Shown: positions 49,222 through 57,450 of the stretch, one piece after another | Position numbering within the stretch: the first letter of the stretch is position 1 | Layout of the letters: each line of letters begins with the position of its first letter | Source of the DNA: Desulfitobacterium_A nosdiversum | Lineage (GTDB): Bacteria > Bacillota > Desulfitobacteriia > Desulfitobacteriales > Desulfitobacteriaceae | Direction: 5' to 3' | DNA length: 64,000 nucleotides | NCBI RefSeq assembly: GCF_049860565.1 | Contig: NZ_CP172056.1 | Span: forward strand, 2,976,001 to 3,040,000 | Notes under the pieces: generated by a model | Seen by the model: only the letters and a program-made list of their open reading frames with translations | The model's database searches: none | What the model was told of the DNA's origin: nothing | Made by a program: the position numbers and the translations under genes

Positions 49222-51501
49222 TTAAAATTGAAATTCAGAGCGATAAATTTCTAAATAGTCTACAGACAAATTCGATTTTTCCAAAGTCAGATTTGGCTTT
49301 AAATCAGGGAAACTGATTTCGGTAGTCACTTGGACTGTACTTTCACCTTCGATAGTCCATTGTAAAACCGGTTTCTGAGGAGGAGTTCGTTCAAGAATAA
49401 GCTCATACTGTCCTTTCCTTTCTTTACCTTCTAATTTGACCTTACGGGGAAGTTTATTTATCGGCAGGAAGTCATCCATCTGTGTAATATAAAAAGGTTT
49501 AGAACTTGTCAATTTTATCTGAACACGATAAGGTTCACGAACATAATTCATCTTTAAGCTTAAATTAAACGATCTGCTTCCTTTATCAACAACTACTCCT
49601 TCTAAACTCATAGGAGGCTTATCTGCTTGTGCTGAAAGGTAAATATTTTTGCTTGGCCTTTGATTAAACCCTTTGGAGATATCTTTAGGAATAAAATCGT
49701 GCGAAACAATATGATATTGAGCCGTTTGATTACCTGCCCATTCTTTTTGAACGCGAATGGTTTGAGGGTAAGCACGCGTATAGCTTGGAATAAAGCCAAT
49801 AAGGATTAGGCTTAAAATAATCGTGACAAATGCAGGTACTTTGGTTATCTTTAAAATCAGTTTTATATGTTTGGGTCTTCTGAATACGACATACATCCCC
49901 GAGAAAAGAATAGGCATTAAAAGGCCGGAATAAACAAGCGTAGATAGAATTGGATAAAGATGAAGAATTTCATAAAAACTGCTCCATTGATGTGAATTAA
50001 GCAGTTCCCAATGGATATGATAAATAAAATAAGGTGCAATTAAAACTAATAGCAGATTTGGCCAAAAATAAAGCAAATCTATACATAATAACCAGAATAA
50101 AAAGGGATACGCAATATCAAGGCGATACAGAGCTAGAAAGGTTGTAATCAGCAACAATGATCCGGTTGCAGCTAACCAATAGAAATTCTCAGAACGGGGC
50201 AAAGGGATTTTTTTTAAAATCCTCATAGCTAATAGAATAAGACTTAAACCCAGGAGAAACCGTATAACCAAGAATAAACCTGGATAAGCAAACCAAAGGA
50301 TTTCAGTTTCCTTGATCTTTTGATATAGAATCTCTCCTGCACCGCTTAATGAAACTACTCCCACAGCAAGTCCGGCAAGAGATAAAATCCCAAGCAAATA
50401 ATATCCAATATTCTTCGCATTAACTCTTTTCTTATTTATAAATACACGTACCAAAAGATATCCGGTAAAAAATAGAATAATTACAAAAAGAAGGCGAAGC
50501 CCCATAGTCGGTAATATAAAGACATGCGACCCGAGTTGAAATGTGAGATAGGAAGAATCCCAGTTTTGCGGACCGGCAGACGGCAATTGGACCGATTTTA
50601 TGAGTTCTAAAATGAGAGGTCCGATTCGATCAATATCCTGAAGGGGCAATTTATCAATCTGATCCTCCGGTCGGTGAAAATATCCTTCGGGTCGGCCCGA
50701 AATGCCAAAGCCAATAGAAGGAATACCATGATCCAAAAACGAGCTGAAATCACTGTTACCGCCTTGGGTTCCACCTCTGGTCATAACTAAGAAATCTCGG
50801 CTCAGATGAAAAGGTACACCTTCCTGATTGACAACCTTAACAACCTGTCGGACAAGTTCTGGAGGTGAAGAAGTTTTTCCCGCAATATCAACTTCAAGCG
50901 GAGTTCCTACCATATCCAAATTGATCATCCAGCGAACTGCTGAAAGATCAGCTTGAGAGACATAATACTCAGAACCTACTAAACCGGCTTCCTCAGCTCC
51001 AAAAAATATAAGTTGATAGGTTTCTCGATGAGGTTTATTTCCTAAGATTTTCGCGAGCTCGAGCAGAACACCAACTCCAGAGGCATTATCTACAGCTCCA
51101 GGTGCTGACGAGTCAGCGGAATCATAATGAGCCCCTAAAAGCACGGTTTCCGAAATTTGACCCGGTAATTCGGCAATGATATTTTGACTATTAATGATTG
51201 TGATTCGATTCTCCGGATTTAGCGGATCATTTTGCACAATTACTTTGCTAAAAGGTTGTTCTTTTACCTTCCACCCTGCCTGTTCCAAAATATAACGAAT
51301 ATATTGAGCGGCTTTTTGTTCTCCCTTACTTCCTGCAGGCCGTGGACCGATTTTTTCAGATAGATATCGTGCATGTTCGTAAGCATTTCCAGCATTAAAT
51401 TCAACCTCCTTCGTTTGAGGTTGAGCCTGAGTCATGGATGGACCAGCGAACAGAAAAAAAAGCATGACTTGAAAAATTGTGAAGATTTTTAGTCCCTTCA
51501 T
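49222..51501 (-). CDS. M28-family zinc aminopeptidase with C-terminal membrane domain
   Basis: A 759-aa protein: signal peptide (MKGLKIFTIFQVMLFFLFAG), M28 peptidase domain (about 30-300) with zinc ligands in GAHYDSADSS, GAVDNASGVGVLLELA, FFGAEEAGLVGS and INLDMVG; then eight or so membrane helices (about 330-560) and an outer C-terminal beta-rich part. The layout recalls the ERMP1/Ste-like fusion of M28 peptidase to a polytopic domain. ATG 51501 follows AAAAGGAGACC. Extracytoplasmic peptide breakdown is likely. Confidence 0.87.
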   Translation of the reverse strand: MKGLKIFTIFQVMLFFLFAGPSMTQAQPQTKEVEFNAGNAYEHARYLSEKIGPRPAGSKGEQKAAQYIRYILEQAGWKVKEQPFSKVIVQNDPLNPENRITIINSQNIIAELPGQISETVLLGAHYDSADSSAPGAVDNASGVGVLLELAKILGNKPHRETYQLIFFGAEEAGLVGSEYYVSQADLSAVRWMINLDMVGTPLEVDIAGKTSSPPELVRQVVKVVNQEGVPFHLSRDFLVMTRGGTQGGNSDFSSFLDHGIPSIGFGISGRPEGYFHRPEDQIDKLPLQDIDRIGPLILELIKSVQLPSAGPQNWDSSYLTFQLGSHVFILPTMGLRLLFVIILFFTGYLLVRVFINKKRVNAKNIGYYLLGILSLAGLAVGVVSLSGAGEILYQKIKETEILWFAYPGLFLVIRFLLGLSLILLAMRILKKIPLPRSENFYWLAATGSLLLITTFLALYRLDIAYPFLFWLLCIDLLYFWPNLLLVLIAPYFIYHIHWELLNSHQWSSFYEILHLYPILSTLVYSGLLMPILFSGMYVVFRRPKHIKLILKITKVPAFVTIILSLILIGFIPSYTRAYPQTIRVQKEWAGNQTAQYHIVSHDFIPKDISKGFNQRPSKNIYLSAQADKPPMSLEGVVVDKGSRSFNLSLKMNYVREPYRVQIKLTSSKPFYITQMDDFLPINKLPRKVKLEGKERKGQYELILERTPPQKPVLQWTIEGESTVQVTTEISFPDLKPNLTLEKSNLSVDYLEIYRSEFQF

Positions 51502-51651
51502 CGATATCGGTCTCCTTTTTCCTTTCTGTGCTTGCCAATTTTTATGAAGAGGAACCGATGAATAGACCAATTTTTTAATATGAAAGATTTATGCTATAAT
51601 TATTTGCGATATATGCGATATAACCGAAGAAAAAGTAAAGGATAAATGTCC

Positions 51652-52674
51652 ATGTTCAAGAAATTTTTTCTCATATTTATATCGATCTCCATCTTACTCT
51701 CTGGCTGCTCTTTAAATTTACAAAAGTATATGAAGAAGAAAGAGCTTGCCAGTTCGAATTTGCCAGCGGAATCCATCTTGTTAACACAGGATGAAATCTA
51801 TAATCAAACCGTTCAATTAATAAATTCTGCTCAAAAATCAATTTACGTCGAGCAGGGAGTATTTGCTGACGATAGATTATCGCAGCTGCTTATTTCAAAA
51901 TCAAAAAGCGGCTTAGATGTTCGTGTTTTATTGGATCAATTTCAAACCGCCAATCGCACGACTTTAAATGAACTTAAAAATAATCAAGTTTCTGCTCAGT
52001 TTTATCCAGCACGCAAAGGACAGTACGACCATGTAAAACTTCTTGTCGTTGATTACAGTCAGGCTATCGTCTATTCCTCTAACTGGTCCAGTGACGGCTG
52101 GAATGCGGCAAATATGGCTGTACTTTTAAAGGATAAAACCGCCTGGAAATTAGCTAATATTGTTTACAGCCGAGACTGGGAGTTTACTACAACTTTATCT
52201 CTTAATGTGCCAAAAACGACTTCACTTACCGAAGATAATATTACCCCAGCTACAACTGCTAATATTAGGCAGCAAATTACTGAACAAATATCCTCCAGTT
52301 CTCGAAGCATCTGGATCGAGGCTACAGAAGTATCAGATAAGGATACCATTCTAACATTAACAAATGCTGCTTCTAAGGGCCGTGATGTTCGTATTTTGCT
52401 CGATGCCAATAAAGCTAAATCAACGCCTGTGATTTTAGAACAATTGAAATCGGCTGGCGTACAAGTCCGATTTTATAAAGAAAAAAACAATCAGCCGCTT
52501 GGATTCAATCTTGGAATTTTTGACGGAAACACTTTTATTTTTAGCAGTTCTGGCTGGTCATATCTTACTTTCTTTAATAACCATGAATTATCGCTTACCG
52601 TCCCTTCTCCTGCTGCAACAACTAAATTAATTCAGACTTTTGACACTGACTGGCAAAATGGCAGCTCAACTTAA
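51652..52674 (+). CDS. Phospholipase D-like lipoprotein
   Basis: A 340-aa protein: lipobox LLSGC at about residue 20 of the signal, so it should be a lipoprotein. Two PLD-type repeats follow. The first has a complete HKD motif (HVKLLVVDYSQAIVYSSNW). The second keeps the fold (GFNLGIFDGNTFIFSSSGWS) but lacks the His and Lys. Cardiolipin-synthase or nuclease roles need two HKD sites in a pair, so it may dimerise or be non-catalytic. ATG 51652 is better spaced (9 nt) after AAAGGA than ATG 51646. Confidence 0.82.
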   Translation: MFKKFFLIFISISILLSGCSLNLQKYMKKKELASSNLPAESILLTQDEIYNQTVQLINSAQKSIYVEQGVFADDRLSQLLISKSKSGLDVRVLLDQFQTANRTTLNELKNNQVSAQFYPARKGQYDHVKLLVVDYSQAIVYSSNWSSDGWNAANMAVLLKDKTAWKLANIVYSRDWEFTTTLSLNVPKTTSLTEDNITPATTANIRQQITEQISSSSRSIWIEATEVSDKDTILTLTNAASKGRDVRILLDANKAKSTPVILEQLKSAGVQVRFYKEKNNQPLGFNLGIFDGNTFIFSSSGWSYLTFFNNHELSLTVPSPAATTKLIQTFDTDWQNGSST

Positions 52675-52696
52675 AATTTGAAAATAGATGTTGCAC

Positions 52697-52740
52697 AAAA
52701 GCAGGTATAGACTCAAAAGTTTATACCTGCTTTTGTTTGT
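52697..52740 (+). terminator. Intrinsic terminator of the PLD-like gene
   Basis: AAAAGCAGGTATA (52697-52709) pairs with TATACCTGCTTTT (52722-52734). Confidence 0.9.
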
Positions 52741-52778
52741 GATTATTTTTTTACGATTTAATTTAGGCTTCGGTTTCA

Positions 52779-53405
52779 TTAATTTTTTACAATTTCCAAA
52801 TGCCTGTGATCTGCAATCAAAATCGGATTTACTTTACCATCATTCGATAGATCTAAAATATTAACGGCTGTATTATACTGCCAAGGTACATTCGTCCAAT
52901 CCTCAAGGGATAAACCCAACGCCTTTTTTATAAGAAGTTGTAAAGTCATTCCATGCGTCACAAGGCATAAAGTTTGTCCAGGATATTTAACAGGTAAGCT
53001 AAGCAAGAAGTTCCAGCTGCGCTCTGTAACTGAACTCATACTTTCTCCCCCTGGAATCTTAACTTGATGCGGACCTTGATCCCAAAGTACAAAACGCTCT
53101 GGATCAGTTTGGCGTAACTCCCGCCAAGCTTGACCTTCCCATTCCCCAAAGGATATCTCCCTGAGCTCAGATGAAATTAATACTTCTGGAAGTTCCAAAA
53201 TTTTACGGATTTCTTGTGCCGTTGCAATAGCCCGAGATAAATCACTTGAAATAATCGTACTTATTCCTTCACTTTTTAAACGTTGACCTAAAACTCGAGC
53301 TTGATGAATACCTCTTTCTGTTAAAGGAGAATCCTTAGCTCCTTGCACTCGTCCCTCAAGATTCCAAAGTGTTTCCCCATGTCGAGTTAATATGATTCTC
53401 GTCAT
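52779..53405 (-). CDS. Histidine phosphatase-family protein (phosphoglycerate-mutase-like)
   Basis: A 208-aa enzyme. Catalytic motif LTRHGETLWN with the phospho-accepting His; substrate Arg in GAKDSPLTERG; second catalytic His in VTHGMTLQLL; acid in REISFGEWEGQ. CobC/GpmB-like, so phosphoserine or alpha-ribazole phosphatase are candidates. The start is ATG 53405, just before MTRIILTRHGE; a longer reading would run through the adjoining 6S-like RNA and is rejected. Confidence 0.88.
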   Translation of the reverse strand: MTRIILTRHGETLWNLEGRVQGAKDSPLTERGIHQARVLGQRLKSEGISTIISSDLSRAIATAQEIRKILELPEVLISSELREISFGEWEGQAWRELRQTDPERFVLWDQGPHQVKIPGGESMSSVTERSWNFLLSLPVKYPGQTLCLVTHGMTLQLLIKKALGLSLEDWTNVPWQYNTAVNILDLSNDGKVNPILIADHRHLEIVKN

Positions 53406-53458
53406 AACCTCATTCCTCTTCAATACTTTTATAATATTATATATTATTTCATTAATTA

Positions 53459-53486
53459 TAAAAAAGGTAGGGCACATGTCCCTACC
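53459..53486 (-). terminator. Intrinsic terminator of the 6S-like RNA
   Basis: GGTAGGG (53466-53472) and CCCTACC (53480-53486) pair; TTTTTT follows on the minus strand. Confidence 0.9.
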
Positions 53487-53660
53487 CTCCCCGCCTTGCC
53501 GTAAAACCCCAGGTTTCTGACCCTGCTCTCGCAGGTGGGCACCTAGATCAAACTTTCCATCTTCCCAATAAAGGGCTTGACGTACAGGAAGGATCATTCC
53601 AGTTCCCTAAACATAAATAGGATCAAAACCAAAGAAAGTTTTACGCACAACGCAGGGTAC
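53460..53660 (-). ncRNA. ssrS: Probable 6S RNA
   Basis: A transcript of about 200 nt with its own -10 (TATAAT, 53671-53666) and terminator. The ends pair: CCCTGCGTTG...CGTAAAAC at the 5' side with GTTTTACG...GCGGGG at the 3' side. Inside is a long irregular hairpin with the 3' half GTGCCCACCTGCGAGAGCAG, then GGTCAGAAACCTGGGG and CGGCAAGGC, which I recognise as 6S-like conserved segments. 6S RNA binds RNA polymerase with sigma-A. Not checked by covariance model, so some doubt remains. Confidence 0.72.
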
Positions 53661-53665
53661 AATGT

Positions 53666-53671
53666 ATTATA
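53666..53671 (-). promoter_or_regulatory. -10 box of the 6S-like RNA
   Basis: TATAAT within GATATAATACATTG, about 7 bp before the predicted RNA 5' end. No strong -35 box. Confidence 0.6.
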
Positions 53672-53713
53672 TCACGATTATTTTTAAATTTCTTGATGAA
53701 AGGACTGGTAAAT

Positions 53714-54127
53714 TTACCTTTTTAAAAGTTTATCTTCAACTTCTGCTAAACGTTCCTGGAGTAAGGCAATTGCCATTTCCTGAGTCCGGATTCTTCTTCT
53801 TAAAGCATCTATTTGATTTGTAAAATCTTCAATAATACTTTGTGTGTTAACACTTTCCTTTGACGGGGCTTCCTCTTCTAGAGTTTGTTGTTCTGCTTCG
53901 GAAATTGAGAGAACACGAAAACGAGCATAGCGACTATTTCGGCCAGGTTTAATCTCTAACCAACCGTCCGCTTCAAGAGACTGAAGAGCCCTTTTAAGGG
54001 TTACACTAGCAGTCCCCGTTTCATACTGAATTTCTGAAAAAGCTAACTCAAACTCTCTTCCCTTATTCTTCCTGGCTATATCTTCGAAAAATGCAACAAA
54101 TTTTGCATGAGTTTTCTCTCTCAATTT
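53714..54127 (-). CDS. Winged-helix DNA-binding protein with C-terminal coiled coil
   Basis: A 137-aa protein: helix-turn-helix with TASVTLKRALQSLEADGWLE (about 43-62) and the wing GRNSRYARFRVL, then a linker and a coiled coil (DFTNQIDALRRRIRTQEMAI). TTG 54127 is 9 nt after AGGAG; ATG 54139 would abut it. It lies next to panB and the 6S-like RNA; no target evident. Confidence 0.7.
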   Translation of the reverse strand, partial: KLREKTHAKFVAFFEDIARKNKGREFELAFSEIQYETGTASVTLKRALQSLEADGWLEIKPGRNSRYARFRVLSISEAEQQTLEEEAPSKESVNTQSIIEDFTNQIDALRRRIRTQEMAIALLQERLAEVEDKLLKR

Positions 54128-54213
54128 CAAAGGGCTCATCTCCTAGGATAAAATATCTCAGAGGATAGCTACTTTGAATATTATATTCAATTTTGAGTCG
54201 AATCATCCATTAT

Positions 54214-55053
54214 TTAATCTTTACCATACAGTTTTTCTACAATTTCATCAGATAATTTAAATTCATGTTCTTTGGCAGGAAAGTTTTGCTGTTTAACTTC
54301 AGTAATATATTCACGAATTCCTTGAACTGCAAGTGCCTTAACATCACCATAGGATTTAACAAATTTCGGTTTAAAACGGTCGAACATACCTAATAAATCA
54401 TGAATTACGAGGACTTGTCCATCACAATCCTTACCTGCTCCGATACCAATGCTAGGGACTGTTATTTCCCGGGTAATCCTTTTAGCCACTTCTGCAGGAA
54501 TCGCTTCTAAAACAATACTCATTACTCCGGCCTCTTCCAGTGCACGGGCATCTCTCATAAGTTGCTTTGCACTCTCAAGATCACGTCCTTGAACCTTAAA
54601 GCCGCCAAGTTGGGTTGCCGTTTGAGGAGTTAATCCAATATGACCGACAACAGGAATCCCTACTTGAGTTAATGTCTTAATAATCGGCGCAAAACTTTCT
54701 CCGCCCTCTAATTTAACTGCATCCGCGCCTCCTTCTTGAATCAGCCGGCCTGCATTTAACAGAGCCGAATCAATTGTCGCGTAACTCATAAACGGCATGT
54801 CAACAACGACAAAAGTCTGAGGAGCACCACGACGTACAGCTTTCGCATGGTGAATCATATCATCCATTGTGACCGGAACAGTCGAATCATATCCTAGTAC
54901 AACCATTCCCAATGAATCACCCACTAAAATCATGTCTAAGCCTGCTTCTTCAACCCAATGCGCTCCTGGATAATCATAAGCCGTAAGCATTGTAATTTTT
55001 TCGTGCTCTGCTTTCATTTTGAAAAAATCTGGTACCATTTTTTTCATGGCCAT
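54214..55053 (-). CDS. panB: 3-methyl-2-oxobutanoate hydroxymethyltransferase
   Basis: A 279-aa enzyme of pantothenate synthesis, adding the hydroxymethyl group to alpha-ketoisovalerate. Motifs: MLTAYDYPGAHWVEEAGLDM, VGDSLGMVVLGYDSTVPVTM, DMPFMSY, GGADAVKLEGG, GHIGLTPQ, and GIGAGKDCDGQVLVIHDLLG. ATG follows GGAGGAGGAGAT. No panC or panD is adjacent. Confidence 0.96.
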   Translation of the reverse strand: MAMKKMVPDFFKMKAEHEKITMLTAYDYPGAHWVEEAGLDMILVGDSLGMVVLGYDSTVPVTMDDMIHHAKAVRRGAPQTFVVVDMPFMSYATIDSALLNAGRLIQEGGADAVKLEGGESFAPIIKTLTQVGIPVVGHIGLTPQTATQLGGFKVQGRDLESAKQLMRDARALEEAGVMSIVLEAIPAEVAKRITREITVPSIGIGAGKDCDGQVLVIHDLLGMFDRFKPKFVKSYGDVKALAVQGIREYITEVKQQNFPAKEHEFKLSDEIVEKLYGKD

Positions 55054-55175
55054 ATCTCCTCCTCCGCCTGTGATTATTCACCTTGTTTTATTATACCACG
55101 AATAAAATAAGGTAGATTAAGAATACTCATTTCTTCTTTAGCATAAATTCTATTAGCCAAAGGAGGAATGCAAGT

Positions 55176-55544
55176 ATGCCAACGTCCTTTAAATTTAGCC
55201 TTGTTGCAAAGGGAATTCTTATTTCTGTTCTTTTTGCCCTTATTCTTTCCCTGTTTTTTAGCCTTTTACTCGCTTTTACTAGTATACCCGAATCTGAATT
55301 ATTGTTTAAATTTATTTTCGGAATCAGCGTCTTTTTAGGTGCTGCCTTTGCTTCATATCAAGCTGGTGCTAAAGGACTTTATTATGGTCTAGCCATAGGG
55401 ATTGGCTTCATTCTTTTCTTACTGTTGGTCTTTGCCGTTTTAGCTCCGAGTTCACCGTCATGGTTAAACTTTGGTGAAAAATCGATTATTTCCCTGGTCT
55501 GCAGCTCATTAGGCGGTATAATAGGAGCAATTCTCAAACGCTAG
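55176..55544 (+). CDS. TIGR04086-family membrane protein
   Basis: A 122-aa protein with four membrane helices (about 10-35, 44-64, 68-91, 99-120) and a KGxxxG start as in the YrzE/TIGR04086 family of Firmicutes. ATG follows AAAGGAGGAATGCAAGT. Function unknown. Confidence 0.78.
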   Translation: MPTSFKFSLVAKGILISVLFALILSLFFSLLLAFTSIPESELLFKFIFGISVFLGAAFASYQAGAKGLYYGLAIGIGFILFLLLVFAVLAPSSPSWLNFGEKSIISLVCSSLGGIIGAILKR

Positions 55545-55646
55545 ATTCAATAATCTAAATTTAACATTAACAAGACATAATCGCTTCCATTTTCAGAGTA
55601 TACGCTATAAAATAAAAGAAAAAAGCTATCTAGCGGAGGAAATGAG

Positions 55647-56105
55647 ATGTGCACTGAAAAAACCCCTTGGGAACAAGTCATTGACTTTCATGGTCATACT
55701 TGCCCCGGTATTGCTTTAGGCTATCGTGTCGCCGTTATCGCTCAAAAAGAGTTGGGTTTACGTCCAACTCCAGATTCTGAACTCTTAGTTAAAGCTTCAA
55801 CACACTCTTGCGCTTTGGATGCATTGCAAATTATCAATAAAGCAACCGTTGGCCGTGGAGCCCTAATAATCGAGGAAACCCATGAACACATTTACCAGTT
55901 TTATTTTACGGGAACTCAAGCCATTCTAAAGATTACATTAGATCCAAGCCTTATTGATCAACTCGCTTCAATTAAGCAATTAAACCTAAATCCTCGTGAA
56001 AAACAAAATAAAAATCTGGAAGCCATTCAGCAAATCCTGAGTCTTGAAGAAACAGATTTTTGCACGATTGAACAAGTGCCAGGAGAACTTACTAAAATTG
56101 GATAG
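55647..56105 (+). CDS. FmdE-family protein
   Basis: A 152-aa protein with the FmdE N-terminus DFHGHTCPGIALGYRVAVIA and a second set of likely metal ligands in STHSCALDALQIINKATVGR. FmdE is named from formylmethanofuran dehydrogenase operons but in Firmicutes it occurs alone, often next to molybdenum or tungsten genes; none are seen here. The zinc-finger-like C-terminal half of long FmdE is missing. ATG follows GCGGAGGAAATGAG. Confidence 0.85.
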   Translation: MCTEKTPWEQVIDFHGHTCPGIALGYRVAVIAQKELGLRPTPDSELLVKASTHSCALDALQIINKATVGRGALIIEETHEHIYQFYFTGTQAILKITLDPSLIDQLASIKQLNLNPREKQNKNLEAIQQILSLEETDFCTIEQVPGELTKIG

Positions 56106-56112
56106 AATATTT

Positions 56113-56158
56113 AAAACGTACTTCATTTAAGTAAACCTCTTTGAAGTACGTTTTTATT
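56113..56158. terminator. Bidirectional terminator between fmdE-like gene and lgt
   Basis: AAAACGTACTTCA (56113-56125) and TGAAGTACGTTTT (56142-56154) with T-runs on both sides. Confidence 0.88.
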
Positions 56159-56170
56159 ATCTAACTGTAT

Positions 56171-56974
56171 TTATTCTTTTTCGGCTGTTTGTTTCGAAAG
56201 CGTTACCTTCTGACGATGAAAACGCCATACGACTAGAAGAAGCGCTAGAACCACAGCAATTATACTGCTCCATTGAGCCGCAGTCCAATTGAAAAGATAA
56301 CGAGAGCTGTCTCCCCTGAAATTCTCTAGGAAAAAGCGAACAGCATTGTAGCCAGCTACATAAACTAGGAAAATCACTCCAGAAGGCCACTTTCTGGTTT
56401 TTAATATAACCAGCAAAGCAAAAAGAATGATATCAAACTGACCTTCCCACACTTCTGCAGGCCAAAGAGGCTGTGTTCCAAACGTAGCACGGGCAATTGT
56501 GCCTTCCGGAAAGATAAGCCCGAAATCACCTCCGGTGGGTCCACCAAAAGCATCTCCATTCATTAAATTGGCATCCCGACCAATACTTTGCGCTAAAATA
56601 AGCCCCGGGGCAGCCAGATCAGCTAATTCCCAAAATGGAAGCTTCTTTTTCCATATATACCAACCACCTAAAAGTAAGGCCCCGACTACTCCGCCTTGAA
56701 TGGACAATCCTCCATGCCAAACTGCCAAAATTTCTTGTGGATTTTCCCGATAGTAGGGCCACTCGAAAAAAAACACCTGCCAAAATCGAGCACCAATTAA
56801 GCCCCCTATTAACAGAAGGGGAGCTAAATCTAAAAAAGGCTCAACCCATTCTTGTTTTCCTTCAGCCTTGATAAAATAAACTGTGACTCCAATGCCTAAA
56901 ATAAAGGCCAAAGCAAATAATGTTCCGTACGCACGTACCGGGAAATTCCCAATAAAAAACCAATATTGATGCAT
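56171..56974 (-). CDS. lgt: Prolipoprotein diacylglyceryl transferase
   Basis: A 267-aa membrane enzyme that attaches diacylglycerol to the lipobox Cys. Seven helices; signature IGRDANLMNGDAFGGPTGGD with the catalytic Arg; N-terminal YWFFIGNFPVRAYGTLFALA. In the conserved GGLSIQGG loop the common His (E. coli H103) is Gln. ATG follows GGGGGTTATT. It should process the PLD-like lipoprotein at 51.6 kb among others. Confidence 0.93.
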   Translation of the reverse strand: MHQYWFFIGNFPVRAYGTLFALAFILGIGVTVYFIKAEGKQEWVEPFLDLAPLLLIGGLIGARFWQVFFFEWPYYRENPQEILAVWHGGLSIQGGVVGALLLGGWYIWKKKLPFWELADLAAPGLILAQSIGRDANLMNGDAFGGPTGGDFGLIFPEGTIARATFGTQPLWPAEVWEGQFDIILFALLVILKTRKWPSGVIFLVYVAGYNAVRFFLENFRGDSSRYLFNWTAAQWSSIIAVVLALLLVVWRFHRQKVTLSKQTAEKE

Positions 56975-57077
56975 AATAACCCCCTAATTATTAGTTAATC
57001 TGCCCTTAAAACACTGCCGGTAAACGTATACTAAAATTAAATTGCCATATTTTATATGGCTTATGTATTACAGCAAT

Positions 57078-57113
57078 ACTAAAGGCTTGATGCTATCATC
57101 AAGCCTTTAGTAT
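57078..57113. terminator. Perfect 16-bp hairpin
   Basis: ATACTAAAGGCTTGATG and CATCAAGCCTTTAGTAT around a CTAT loop; T-run on the plus strand. It separates lgt from the small gene upstream. Confidence 0.8.
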
Positions 57114-57125
57114 TTTTTTCACATT

Positions 57126-57329
57126 TTACTGCGCATTCAAATGAGAGAAAAATGGATCATATTCAGAAGGATCGGGAATATTTGCTTCACGAAGATCTTT
57201 TCCTGCAGGTGTTTGAACTTTTTGGAAATAGGTAGAAGATTTAGATTTTCCACTCAGAGAATCTGCAAAACCTGTAACAATAAATGTAGCAATTGCAATA
57301 AGACCGACAATCCAACTTAATAACATCAT
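57126..57329 (-). CDS. Small membrane protein
   Basis: A 67-aa protein: N-terminal helix (MMLLSWIVGLIAIATFIVTG) then a soluble tail of about 45 residues ending DPSEYDPFFSHLNAQ. ATG 57329 follows TTGGAGGTGTAC. No family recognised. Confidence 0.6.
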   Translation of the reverse strand: MMLLSWIVGLIAIATFIVTGFADSLSGKSKSSTYFQKVQTPAGKDLREANIPDPSEYDPFFSHLNAQ

Positions 57330-57450
57330 GTACACCTCCAAATTTATTTTAGGTTCTAATTGAATTTTGTCAAGATATCAAAATCAACCATCAACTGTAA
57401 GAATAACATTATATTTTATTTTCTATAATACCATATTCAAATTTATTTCT

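Noticed and set aside
52779..53597. Longest reading of the histidine phosphatase gene (272 aa)
   Set aside because: The extra 64 residues translate the 6S-like RNA and its terminator; the family start MTRIILTRHGE has its own site at 53405.
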